Assembly: GCA_037043455.1 (NCBI GenBank)
Contig: JAWPHD010006800.1
Coordinates: 62,001 to 126,000, forward strand
Source: Cyrtodaria siliqua
Lineage: Eukaryota; Mollusca; Bivalvia; Adapedonta; Hiatellidae
DNA: 64,000 bases
Direction of reading: 5' to 3'
The notes beneath the pieces were generated by a model that did not search any database, had not been told where the DNA came from, and saw only the letters and a list, made by a program, of their open reading frames with translations. The position numbers and the translations under genes are program-made. Below, in pieces: positions 47,374 to 59,385 of this stretch (its first letter is position 1; every line of letters begins with the position of its first letter).

Positions 47374-48560
47374 TTAAGTTAATAGTTAACTTTTGATGCT
47401 TAAGTTAACAGGCATCATTCTAAATGCTTAAGTAAATAGGTAAAATTTGAATGCTTAAGTAAATAGGTAACATTTGAATGCTTAAGTAAACAGGCAACAT
47501 TCTTAATGCTTAAGTAAATAGGTAAAATTTGAATGCTTAAGTAAATAGGTAACATTTGAATGCTTAAGTAAACAGGCAACATTCGTATTGCTTAAGTAAA
47601 TAGGTAACATTTGAATACTCAAGTAAACAGGCAATATTCTTAATGCTTAAGTAAATAGGTAAAATTTGAATGCTTAAGTTAACTGGTATCATTCTTAATG
47701 CTTAAGAAAATAGGTAAAATTTGAATGCTTAAGTAAATAGGTAACATTTGAATGCTTAAGTAAACAGGCAACATTCGTAATGCTTAAGTAAATAGGTAAC
47801 ATTTGAATGCTTAAGAAAATAGGTAACATTTGTATGCTTAAGTAAACTGACAACATTCTTAATACTGAAGTAAATAGCTGACATTTGAATACTTAAGTAA
47901 ACAGGCTCTATTCTTAATGCTTAAGTAAATAGGTAACATTTGAATGCTTAAGTTAACTGGCATCATTCTTAATGCTTAAGTAAACAGGTAACATTTGAAT
48001 GCTTAAGTTATCTGGCATCACTTTTTAATGCTTAAGTAAATAGGTAACATTTGAATGCTTAAGTTAACTGGCAACATTCTTAATGCTTAAGTAAATAGGT
48101 AACATTCGAATGCTTAAGTAAATAGGCAACATTTAAATGCCTAAGTTAACAAGCATCATTCTTAATGCTTAAGTAAATAGGTAACATTTGAATGCTTCAG
48201 TAAACAGGCAACATTCTTATTTCCTAAGCAAATAGGTAACATTTGAATGCTTAAGTTAACAGGCTCCATTCTTAATGCTAAAGTAAATAGATAACACTTG
48301 AATTCTTAAGTTAACAGGCTCCATTCTTAATGCTTAAGTAAATAGGTAACATTTTTAATGCTTAACTAAATAGGCAACATTTGAATGCCTAAGTTAACTG
48401 GCAACATATTTAATGCTTGAGTAAATAGGTAACATGTGAATGCTTAAGTAAATAGATAACATTTGAATACTTAAGTAAATAGGTAACATTTGAATGCTTA
48501 AGTCAATAGATAACATGCTTAAGTAAACAGGCAACATTCTCAATGCTTAAGTAAATTACT

Positions 48561-49059
48561 GAATTGAATTCAATTGGGATTTAAGGCGCACCAACACTTG
48601 GAAGGTTATATGGTGCCTAACAGGAATGAACATGCCAGGCTTATCCTCCATGTACATCTAGATAAAATATAGAGAATGGGCCTAGAACCTTCTCACCTGC
48701 AGAACTGCAGAGTTGCTGCAAATTCTATTGTAGACACTCGATTTATGCTGGAGCAACATTTATTGTTTTTCTGAAACTGCTTTAGTGATTTGAGCAAGAT
48801 GGCACCTGAAATAATGCAGGGGTCATGATAAAGACCTTTAATGAGCATGAACAATTGAAATGAATTGAATTGAATTGAATTGGGTTTTAAAGGTGCATCA
48901 ACATGAACAAAAAATGATAAAATGAATTTGAATTTAGTGTGGGGGTTGGGGGTGAAGGGTTGGGGAGTTGGGGGTGTAGGGGCGGGGTTTTAACCCTCTG
49001 CCTACCCCTCCAACGGGATCTGCAGTGGACCTATTCTTTGCCTCGGAACCACACGGGGC
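48561..49059 (-). mobile_element. SINE-like retroposon, duplicate of 46080 copy
   Basis: Same private changes as the 46080-46575 copy; one extra AATTG-type repeat in the nested tail near 48855-48885. Confidence 0.82.
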
Positions 49060-49374
49060 GCTTAAGTAAATAGGTAACATTTAAATGCTTCAGTTAACAG
49101 GCATCATTCTAAATGCTCAAGTAAATAGGTAACATTTGAATGCTTAAGTTAACAGGCAACATTCGTAATGCTTAGGTAAATAGGTAACATTTGAATGCTG
49201 CAGTAAATAGGTAATATTTGAATGCTTAAGAAAATAGGTAAAATTTGAATGCTTAAGTAAATAGGTAACATTTGAATGATTAAGTAAATAGGTACCATTT
49301 TAAGCTTCAGTAAATAGGTAACATGTGCATGCTTAAGTAAACAGGCAACATTCTAACTGCTTAAGTAAATAATT

Positions 49375-49690
49375 AAATTGAACTGAATTGGGTTTTAAGG
49401 CACACCAACACATGAAAGGTTATATGGTGCCTAACAGGAATGAACATGCCAGGCTCATCCTCCATGTACATCAAGATAAAATATAGAGAATGGGACTAGA
49501 ACCTTCTCACCTGCAGAACTGCAGAGTTGCTGCAAATTCTATTGTAGACACACCAATTTATTCTGGAGCAACGTTTATGTTTTTCTGCCACTGCTCTAGT
49601 GATTTGAGTGAGATGGCACCTGAACAATGCCTACCCATCCAACGGGATCTGCAGTGGCCCTATTCTTTGCCCCGGAACCACACGGGGCGC
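49375..49690 (-). mobile_element. SINE-like retroposon with internal deletion
   Basis: Duplicate of 46885-47373, but CACCTGAACAATG jumps to CCTACCCATCC near 49627, removing roughly 190 bp that include the nested tail and G-rich run. Confidence 0.8.
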
Positions 49691-50639
49691 TTAAGTTAAT
49701 AGGTAACTTTTGATGCTTAAGTTAACAGGCATCATTTTAAATGCTTAAGTAAATAGATAACATTTGAATGCTTAAGTAAATAGGTAACATTTGAATGCTT
49801 TAGTAAATAAGCAACATTCTTAATGCTTAAGTAAATAGGTAAAATTCTAATACTTAAGTAAATAGGTAACATTTGAATGCTTAATTAAACAGGCAACATT
49901 CGTAATGCTTAAGTTAATAGGTAACATTTGAATGCTTAAGAAAATAGGTAACATTTGACTGCTTAAGTAAACTGGCACCATTCTTAATGCTGAGGTAAAT
50001 AGGTGACATTTGAATCCTTAAGTAAACAGGCAATATTCTTAATGCTTAAGTAAATAGGTAACATTTGAATGCTTAAGTTAACAGGCTCCATTATTAATGC
50101 TTAAGTAAACAGGTAACATTTGAATGCTTCAGTTAACTGGCATCATTCTTAATGCTTAAGTAAATAGGTTACATTTGAATGCTTAAGTTAACTGGCATTA
50201 TTCTTAATGCTTAAGTAAATAGGTGACATTTGAATCCTTAAGTAAACAGGCAATATTCTTTAGGCTTAAGTAAATAGGTAACATTTGAATGCTTAAGTTA
50301 ACAGGCACCATTCTTAATGCTTAAGTAAATAGGTGACATTTGAATGCTTAAGTTAACTGGCAACATTCTTAATGCTTAAGTAAAGAGGTAACATTTGAAT
50401 GCTTAAGTAAATAGGCAACATTCTTAATGCTTAAAGTAAATAGGTAACATTTGAATGCCTAAGTTAACAAGCACCATTATTAATGCTTAAGTAAATAGGT
50501 AACATTTGAATCCTTAAGTAAACAGGCAACAGAATTAATGATAAATATATATGTAACATTTGAATGCTTTAGTAAATAGGCAACATTCTTAATGCTTAAG
50601 TAAATAGGTAACATGTGAATGCTTAAGCAAGCAGGCAAC

Positions 50640-51165
50640 ATTCTTAATGCATAAGTAGATATGTAACATTTGAATCCTTAAGTAAACAGACAACATTCTT
50701 AATGCTTAAGTAGATATGTAACATTTGAATCCTTAAGTAAACAGACAACATTCTTAATGCTTAAGTAGATATGTAACATTTGAATTCTTCAGTAAACAGA
50801 CAACATTCTTAATGCTTAAGTAGATATGTAACATTTGAATTCTTAAGTAAACAGACAACATTCTTAATGCTTAAGTAGATATGTAACATCTGAATTCTTA
50901 AGTAGACAGACAACATTCTAAATGCTTAAGTAGATATGTAACATTTGAATTCTTAAGTAAACAGACAACATTCTTAATGCTTAAGTAGATATGTAACATT
51001 TGAATTCTTAAGTAAACAGACAACATTCTTAATGCTTAAGTAGATATGTAACATTTGAATTCTTAAGTAAACAGACAACATTCTTAATGCTTAAGTAGAT
51101 ATGTAACATTTGAATTCTTAAGTAAACAGACAACATTCTTAATGCTTAAGTAAATATGTAACATT
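50640..51165. repeat. Homogenised 55-bp dimer subarray
   Basis: GTAGATATGTAACATTTGAA then TTCTTAAGTAAACAGACAAC ATTCTTAATGCTTAA-type dimers recur at 55-bp steps (AGTAGAT at 50654, 50709, 50764, 50819 and on), nearly identical for about nine copies, unlike the mixed field around it. A recent local expansion. Confidence 0.9.
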
Positions 51166-51505
51166 TGAATGCTTAAGTAAACAAGCATCATTCTTAATGA
51201 TTCAGTAAATAGGTAACATTTGAATCCTTAAGTAAACAGACAACATTCTTAATGCTTAAGTAGATATGTAACATTTGAATTCTGAAGTAAACAGACAACA
51301 TTCTTAATGCTTAACTTAATAGGTAACATTTGAATGCTTAAGTAAACAAGCATCATTCTTAATGCTTCAGTAAATAGGTAACATTTGAATCCTTAAGTAA
51401 ACAGGCAACATTCTTAATGCTTAGGTAGATATGTAACATTTGAATCCTTAAGTAAACAGGCTATATTCTTAATACTTAAGTAAATAGGTAACATTCTTAA
51501 TGAAC

Positions 51506-51642
51506 AATTGAATTGAGTTGAATTGGGTTTTAAAGGCGCACCAACATGAACAAAAAATTATAAAATGAACATGAATTTAGTGTGTGTGGGGGTGGGTGGG
51601 GTGGTTGGGGAGTTGGGGGTGGGGCCTACCCCTCCAACATAA
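51506..51642 (-). mobile_element. SINE-like retroposon fragment at satellite boundary
   Basis: A fragment with the nested tail (AATTGAGTTGAATTGGGTTT), ATGAACAAAAAATTATAAAA and the G-rich run. It ends at CCTACCCCTCCAAC, joined directly to the 41-bp satellite. It marks the switch from the 27/28-bp field to array C. Confidence 0.78.
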
Positions 51643-54600
51643 TAAAGAAACAGCATGTGGACTTGGTCAACACTTGGACATAATAAACAGCATGTGGACA
51701 TGATAAACACTTGGACATAATAAACAGCATATATATTTGATAAACACTTGAACATAATAGAGAAACATCATGTGTATTTGATAAACACTTGGACATAATA
51801 GATAAACAGCATGAGTATTTGATAAACTTGGACATAATAGAGAAACAGCATGTGCATTTGATAAACACTTGGACATAATAGAGAAACAGCATGTGCACTT
51901 GATAAACACTTGGATGCAATAAACAGAATGTGTATTTGATAAACACTTGGACATCATAGAGAAACAGTATGTCTATTTGATAAACACTTGGACATAATAG
52001 AGAAACAGCATGTGGACTTGATAAATACTTGGACATACTAGAGAAACAGCATGTGGACTTGATAAACACTGGGACGTAATAGAGAAACAGCATGTGTATT
52101 TGATAAACACTTGGACATACTAGAGAAACAGCACCTGAACTTGATAAACACTTGGACATAATAGAGAAACAGCATGTGTATTTGATAAACACTTGGACAT
52201 ACTAGAGAAACAGCATGTGGACTTGATAAACACTTGGACATAATAGAGAAACAGCATGTGGACTCGATAAACACTTGGACATACTAGAGAAACAGCGTGT
52301 GTATTTGATAAACTTGGATGTAATAGTCAAACATAATGTGGACTTGATAAACAGTTGGACACAATAGAGAAACAGCATGTGGACTAGATAAACACTTGGA
52401 CACAATAAACAGCATGTGTATTTGAAAAACACTTGGACATAATAGAGAAACAGCATGTGGACTAGATAAACACTTGGACACAATAAACAGCATGTGTATT
52501 TGATAAACACTTGGACATAATAGAGAAACAGCATGTGTATCTCATAAACACTTGGACATAATACAGAAACAGCATGTGGACTTGATAAACACTGGGACAT
52601 AATAGAGAAACAGCATGTGTATTTGATAAACACTTGGACATCATAGAGAAACAGCATGTGGACTTGATAAACACTTGGACATAATAGAAAAACAGCATGT
52701 TTATTTTATAAACACTTAGACATCATAGAGAAACAGCATGTGGACTTGACAACCACTTGGTGGACATACTAGATAATAGCATGTGGACTTGATAAACACT
52801 TGGACATAATAGAGAAACAGCATGTGGACTAGATAAACACTTGGACAAAATAGAGAAACAGCATGTGTATTTGATAAACACTTGGACATAATATACAGCA
52901 TGTGGAATTGATAAACACTTGGACATAATAAACAACATGTGTATTTGATAAACACTTGGGCATAATAGAGAAACAACATGTGGATTTGATAAACACCTTG
53001 CCATAATATAGAAACAGCATGTGGACTTGATAAACACTGGGACATAATAGAGAAACAGCATGTGTATTTGATAAACACTTGAACATAATAGAGAAACAGC
53101 ATGTGGACTGACTAACCACTTGGTGGACATACTAGAGAAACAGCACTTGGACTTGATCAACACTTGCTACTAGAGAAATAGCATGTGGACTTGATAAACC
53201 CTTTGACATAACACAGAAACAGCATGTGGACTTGATAAACACTTGCACATAATAGAGAAACAACATGTGAATTTGATTAACACTTGGACATAATTGAGAA
53301 ACATCATGTGGACTTGATAAACACATGGACATAATAGAGAAACAGCATGTAGACTTGATAAACACTTGGACATAATGGAGAAACAGCATGTGTATTTGAT
53401 AAACACTTGAACATAATAGAGAAACAGCATGTGGACTTGATAAACACTTGGACATAATAGAGACACAGCATGTGTATTTGATAAACACTTGGACATACTA
53501 GAGAAACAGCATGTGGACTTGATAAACACTTGGACATAAGAAACAGCATGTGGACTTGATAAACACTTGGACATAATAAAGAAACAGCATGTGTATTTGA
53601 TAAACACTTGGACATAATAGAGAAACAGCATGTGTATTTGATCAACACTTGGACACAATAGAGAAACATGTGTATTTGATAAACACCTGGACATAATATA
53701 GAAACAGCATGTGGACTTGATAAACACTCGGTGGACATACTAGAGAAACAGCACATGGACTTGATAAACACTTGGACATAAGAGAGAAACAGCATGTAGA
53801 CTTGATAATGGAGAAACATCATGTGTATTTGATACACACTTGGACATAATAGAGAAACAGCATGTGGCCTTGATAAACACTTGGACATAATAGAGACACA
53901 GCACAGGGACTTGATAAACACTTGGACATAATAAAAAGCATATGTATTTGATAAACACTTGGACATAATAGAGAAACAGCATGTGTATCTGATCAACACT
54001 TGGACATAATAGAGAAGCAGCATGTGGACTTTATAAACACTTGGACATAATAGAGAAACAGCATGTGGAATTGATAAACACTTGTACATAATAGAGAAAC
54101 AGCATGTGGATTTGATAAACACTGGGACATAATAGCGAAACAGCAGGTAGACTTGATAAACAATTCGAAATAATAGAGAAACAGTATGTGGATTTGATAA
54201 ATACTTGGACATAATGGAGAAACAGCATGTAGACTTGATAAACACTTGATGGAAATATAGAGAAACAGCATGTGGACTTGATAAACACTTGATGGAAATA
54301 TAGAGAAACAGCATGTAGACTTGATAAACAATTGGTAGACATACTAGAGAAACAGCATGTGGACTTCATAAACACTTTGACATAACACAGAAACAGCATG
54401 TGGATTTGATAAACACTTGGACATAATAAAGAAACAACATGTGTATTTGATAAACACTTGGACATAATAGAGAAACATCATCTTGACTTGATAAACAGTT
54501 GGACATAATATAGAAACAGCATGTGGACTTGATAAACACTTGGTGGACATACTAGAGAAACAGCACATGGACTTGATAAACACTTGGACGCAATAGAGAA

Positions 54601-56275
54601 ACAGCATGTGTATTTGATTAACACTTTGACATAACACAGAAACAGCATGTGGACTTGATAAACACTTGATGGACATAATAGAGAAACAGCATGTGGACTT
54701 GATAAACACTTGATGGACATAATAGAGAAACAGCATGTGGACTTTATAAACAATTGATATACATACTAGAGAAACAGCATGTGGACTTGATAAACACTTG
54801 GACATAACACAGAAACAGCATGTGGACTTGATAAACACTTGGACATAATAGAGAAACAACATGTGTATTTGATAAACACTTGGACATAATATAGAAACAG
54901 CATGTGAACTTGATAAACACTTGGTGGACATACCAGAGAAACAGCACATGGACTTGATAAACACTTGGACATTATAGAGAAACAGCATGTAGACTTGATA
55001 AACACTTGATGGACATAATAGAGAAACAGCATGTGAACTTGAAAAACAATTGATGGACCTAATAGAGAAACAGCATGTGGACTTGATAAACAATTGATAG
55101 ACATACTAAAGAAACAGCATGTGGACTTGATAAACACTTTGACATAACACAGAAACAGCATGTGGACTTGATAAACACTTGGACATAATAGAGAAACATC
55201 ATGTGGACTTGACAAACACTTGGCCATAATATAGAAACAGCATGTTGACTTGATAAACACTCGGTGGACATACTAGAGAAACAGCACATGGACTTGATAA
55301 ACACTTGGACATAATAGAGAAACAGCATGTAGACTTGATAAACAGTTGGACATAATGGAGAAACAGCATGCGGACTTGATTGACATAATAGAGAAACAGC
55401 ATGTAGACTTGATAAACAATTGATAGACATACTAGAGAAACAGCATGTGGACTTCGTAAACACTTTGACATAACACAGAAACAGCATGTGGATTTGATAA
55501 ACACTTGGACATAATATAGAAACAGCATGTGGACTTGATAAACACTTGGTGGACATACTAGAGAAACAGCACATGGACTTGATAAACACTTGGACATAAT
55601 AGAGAAACAGCGCGTGGACTTGATAAACACTTGGACACAATAGAGAAACAGCATGTGAATTTGATAAACACTTTGACATAACACAGAAACAGCATGTGGA
55701 CTTGATAAACACTTGATGGACATAATAGAGAAACAGCATGTGGACTTGATAAACACTTGGCCATAATATAGAAACAGCATGTGGACTTGATAAACCCTCG
55801 GTGGACATACTAGAGAAACAGCACATGGACTTGATAAAACACTCGGACATAATAGAGAAACAGCATGTAGACTTGATAAACATTTGGACATAATGGAGAA
55901 ACAGCATGTGTATTTGATAAACACTTGGACATAATACAGAAACAGCATGTTGACTTGATAAACCCTTGGACATAATATAAAAACAGCATGTGTATTTGAT
56001 CAACACTTGATGGACATACTAGAGAAACAGCATGTGGGCTTGATTTTTAAACACTTGATGGACATACTAGAGAAATAGCATATGGTCTTGATAAACACTT
56101 GATGGACATAACAGAGAAACAGCATGTTGACTTGATATACACTTGATAGAAAAATTAGAGAAACATCATGTGGAAAGGATAAACACTTGATGGAAAAATT
56201 AGAGAAACATCATGTGGAAAGTGATAAACATTTGAAGAAAATATTTGAGAAACATGATGTGAAAAGTGATAAATA
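51643..56275. repeat. 41/44-bp satellite, array C
   Basis: Main unit CATGTGGACTTGATAAACAC then TTGGACATAATAGAGAAACAG, 41 bp. A 44-bp form has TTGATGGACATAATAG, and both are interspersed in the right half. Core GAGAAACAGCATGTGGA is shared with arrays A and B. The minus strand lacks stops in all three frames over long runs, producing overlapping frames up to 336 codons (53304-54314) with a 41-residue period. The last units (56130-56275) are diverged. Confidence 0.94.
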
Positions 56276-56672
56276 ATTAATAAAATAATGAAGTCATAAA
56301 ACTTGATGGAAATAATTGATAAAACAATTGTGAAACCTTCTGTGGAAAAAGTCAAAACCTTATGGAAATACTTGAAGCATCACATGAAAAGTGATAACTA
56401 CTTGATGGAAATTTCACAAACATCAAATGGAAAGTGGTAAACACTTGATGGACAAATCCGGCAAACATTCCGAGGAAAGAGATAACAAGAAATCCGCGGA
56501 TTCACATGTCTCGCCTAATGGGGGCTGGACTTAAAAATAAAAACATCAATGGGGCTTAAATGAAAGTTTGTAAAAATTTTAGTAACTAAAAACAATGGAG
56601 TTTGCTGTTTGCTTTTGCTGAAATTACATTTAAGTGCATTTGTTTAAAAACAAAATACCATTCTATTAAAAA
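56276..56672. other. Degenerate satellite edge and low-copy spacer
   Basis: Eroded units (AACACTTGATGGA near 56440) give way to AT-rich sequence with no recognised feature up to the HINE start at 56673. Confidence 0.6.
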
Positions 56673-57386
56673 CAAGAGGCCCAAGAGGGCATGTGGATGC
56701 TCTACTGGCTAAAACAGCTCTTATATCAAGGGTTGTCGACATAAAATTCCCAGCAGTACTTTTTTTAAAACACTGCAAAAACAACAGGGATAGGATGGCC
56801 TTAGAACGCTCACCTAGTAATCATGGGCAATAAGTCTGCTGTGTCTAGTCTGGCATGGGTATTTTTTAATTTGTCCCACTTCTTCTATGAAGGAAATTTC
56901 ATAAAAATGGTTGGGGAGAGGGGGTGGTTTATATTAACATTCTAAACAAATATGGTAAAGATCAGATAAAAAATGAAGTAACTACAGATTAAACAAAGGA
57001 AAATACAATATAGCATTTTTCAAGAAATCAAGGGCATTAACCTGTCGTTACTAACAATAGCTAGCTGTTTTTCGAACTTGTTTAAGATTTCATTGATATA
57101 CCATGCTTTGCACAACTAGACATCATACTGAGGCTTCCTGCCAAATTTTGTAGAAATCCAAAAAGCCGTTTAGGAGGAGTAGCGCCGACAAGAAATTTAA
57201 AGTAAAAATGTCAAAGTGCCATAACTCCGTCATAAATCAGCAAACTGGAACAAAAGCGTGATTTGCACAACTAAACATCTTACCGATGCTTCCTGCCAAG
57301 TTTCGTCGAAATCCAACAACGCGTTTAGGAGGAGTAGCGCTGACAAGAAATTTAAAAAAAAATGTCAAGGAGCTGTAACTGCATCA
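56673..57386 (+). mobile_element. HINE fragment, family 1 5' end
   Basis: The 5' end CAAGAGGCCCAAGAGGGCAT is followed by GCTCTACTGGCT and a diverged core. At least two units carry GCCATAACTCCGTCATAAAT and GTTTAGGAGGAGTAGCGC with a ~170-bp period. The 3' end is lost in an A-rich tract (57425-57586). Confidence 0.75.
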
Positions 57387-57586
57387 AAAATCAATGAACC
57401 GGGGGAAAAAATGCACTTCCTGCTAACATGACGTTAACACAAAAAAAAAAGATCAAACAAAAAAATAATGAAATAAGAAAATAAAAAAAAATAAAAAAAA
57501 TAAAAAAAAATAAAACAATCAATCAAACAAAAGAAATAATTAAAACAAAATAATTTAGAAAAAAAAAATTGAAAAATTACTTATAA
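57387..57586. repeat. A-rich low-complexity stretch
   Basis: Mostly A with TAA/CAA interruptions; the remnant AATGCACTTCCTGCTAAC near 57410 recurs at 59294, tying both to the same ancestral element. Confidence 0.8.
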
Positions 57587-59234
57587 CAAGAGGCCCAAGA
57601 GGGCCTGTGGACGCTCTACTGGCTAACATGGCTCTTATAACATCAATGAAGCGAGTGACTGCCATTTACGTTTTTTTTAAAGTTTCGGGCAAAAAAACAG
57701 CTTTTTGACTAAATCAAGGGCCATAACTAAAGAATCTGGTAAAGTTTGGTAAAGATCAGATGAAAAATGAAGGCCATACCGTATTAACGAGGCAAAATAT
57801 AGCATTTATTTTTAGATCAGATGAAAAATGAAGGCCATACCGTATTAACGAGGCAAAATATAGCATTTATTTTTAAACTAAATCAAGTGCCATAACTCCT
57901 CTGTTACTGGTCCGACTGGTCCAACATAGAGCTAAAAAAAAAAAAAAAAAAAAAATTATGAAAAAAAAGGAATAATTTAAAAAAAAAAAAAATATGAAAA
58001 AAAAACAACATAATAATTAAAAAAAAAATTAAAAAAATAAAAAAATAAATAAAAAAAAATAAATAAAAAATAAAATTATAATAATTAAAATAAAATTAAT
58101 AATAATATAAAAAAGACAGTTGTAAAATCTGGTAAAGTTTGGCAAAGATCAGATGCAAAATGAAGACCCTATCGTATGACGAGGCATATTATAACATTTT
58201 TAACAAAATCAAAGGCCATAACTCCGCTGTTACTGGTCCGATCTGGTTGGTTTTAAAACTTAAACGAGCTTTCATCGACATTAACAATTTCATGAAATTT
58301 TGGTAAAGATCGGATGAAAAACGAAGGCGCTATCATCTTAACGAGGCAAAATATATCATTTTGAAGTAAATCAAGGGCCATAACTCCGATGTTACTGGTC
58401 CGATATGGCTGGTTTTCGAACTTGTCTGAGCTTTCATTGATATTAACAATCTGATAAAGTTTGGTAAAGATCGGATGAACAATGAAGCCCCTATAGTCTT
58501 AACGAGGCAAAATATAGCATTTTAACTAAATCAAGGGCCATAACTCCGCTGTTACTATTCCGATATGGCTGGTTTTTGAACTTGTCCAAGCTTTCATTGA
58601 TATTAACAATCTGATCAAGTTTGGTAAAGATCGGATGAACAATGAAGCCCCTATCGTCTTAACGAGGCAAAATATAGCATTTTTAACTAAATCAAGGGCC
58701 ATAACTTCACTGTTACTGGTTCGATATGGCTGGTTTTCAAACTTGTTTGAGCTTTCAACGACATTAACAATCTGATAAAGATTGGTAAAGATCGGATGAA
58801 CAATGAAGCCCCTATCATCTTAACGATGCAAAATATAGCATTTTTAACTAAATCAAGGGCTACAACTCCGCTGATACTGGTCCGATCTAGCTGGTTTTCG
58901 AACTTGTCCGAGCTTTCATTGATATTAACAATGTGGTAAAGTTTGGTAAAGATAGGAAGAAAAATGAAGGCCCTATCGTCTTAACGAGGCAAAATTTAGC
59001 AATATAGCTTTAACAAAATCAAGAGCCATAACTCCGCTGTTACTTGTCCGATCTGGCTGGTTTTCGAACTTATCCGAGCTTTCATTGATATTAACAACCT
59101 GTTAAAGTTTGGTAAAGATCGGATAAAAAATGAAGGCCCTATCGTCTTAACGAGACAAAAGTTAACGACCGACGGACGGACGGACGGACGACGGACAACT
59201 CAGCATCCCATAAGCCTTCGGCCAGTAGAGCTAA
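57587..59234 (+). mobile_element. HINE, family 1, 3' hairpin damaged
   Basis: Laid out as at 16835-18468: 5' hairpin, GCTCTACTGGCT, mini-end CATAGAGCTAAAA, A-rich tract (57929-58113), core units of ~160 bp, ACGG microsatellite (59168-59200), and CTAA at 59231-59234. About 8 bases of the left hairpin arm are missing (CATAAGCCTTCGGCCAG). A ~62-bp stretch is duplicated at 57752-57875. Confidence 0.85.
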
Positions 59235-59385
59235 TAAAAAAAAAGGCAAAACATCTGGTAAAGTTTGGTAAAAATCAGATGCAATAGGCACAGCAATGCT
59301 TCCTGCTAACAAGGCATTAACAAAAAATAATGAAATAAGAAAATCAAAAAAATCAAGAAATTTAAAAAAAAAATGTTAAGGGGCT
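59235..59385. other. Rearranged HINE debris
   Basis: Short pieces of family-1 core (ATCTGGTAAAGTTTGGTAAA), A-rich sequence and the AGGGGCTGTAAC phrase lead into a family-2 core without a 5' end. Confidence 0.65.

Larger units (their letters stand above)
45890..47400. repeat. Long duplication, copy 1 (offset 2481 bp)
   Basis: AATGCTTAAGTAAATTACTG at 46061 recurs at 48542, and the flanking satellite order, both retroposons and private variants repeat over about 1.3-1.5 kb. Boundaries are approximate because both ends lie in satellite. Confidence 0.78.
48370..49710. repeat. Long duplication, copy 2
   Basis: Partner of 45890-47400; shortened by the ~190-bp deletion inside the second retroposon. 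Confidence 0.78.
35165..51505. repeat. 27/28-bp satellite field (55-bp dimer)
   Basis: Two alternating monomers: CTTAAGTAAATAGGTAACAT plus TTGAATG (27 bp) and CTTAAGTAAACAGGCAACAT plus TCTTAATG (28 bp), giving a 55-bp dimer. The order varies locally, with runs of one type. The field is interrupted repeatedly by AATTC-tailed retroposons and their nested insertions, listed separately. Frames here (for example 37442-37766 minus) are repeat artefacts. Confidence 0.93.

Noticed and set aside
35165..51505. CRISPR-like array (short regular repeats)
   Set aside because: Repeats are contiguous without unique spacers, both monomers vary, and the context is eukaryotic.
53304..54314. 336-codon minus-strand open frame and its many overlapping neighbours (51.6-56.0 kb)
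   Set aside because: The translation has a strict 41-residue period equal to three 41-bp units, and equivalent frames are open in all three phases. It is a satellite artefact unless transcripts show otherwise.
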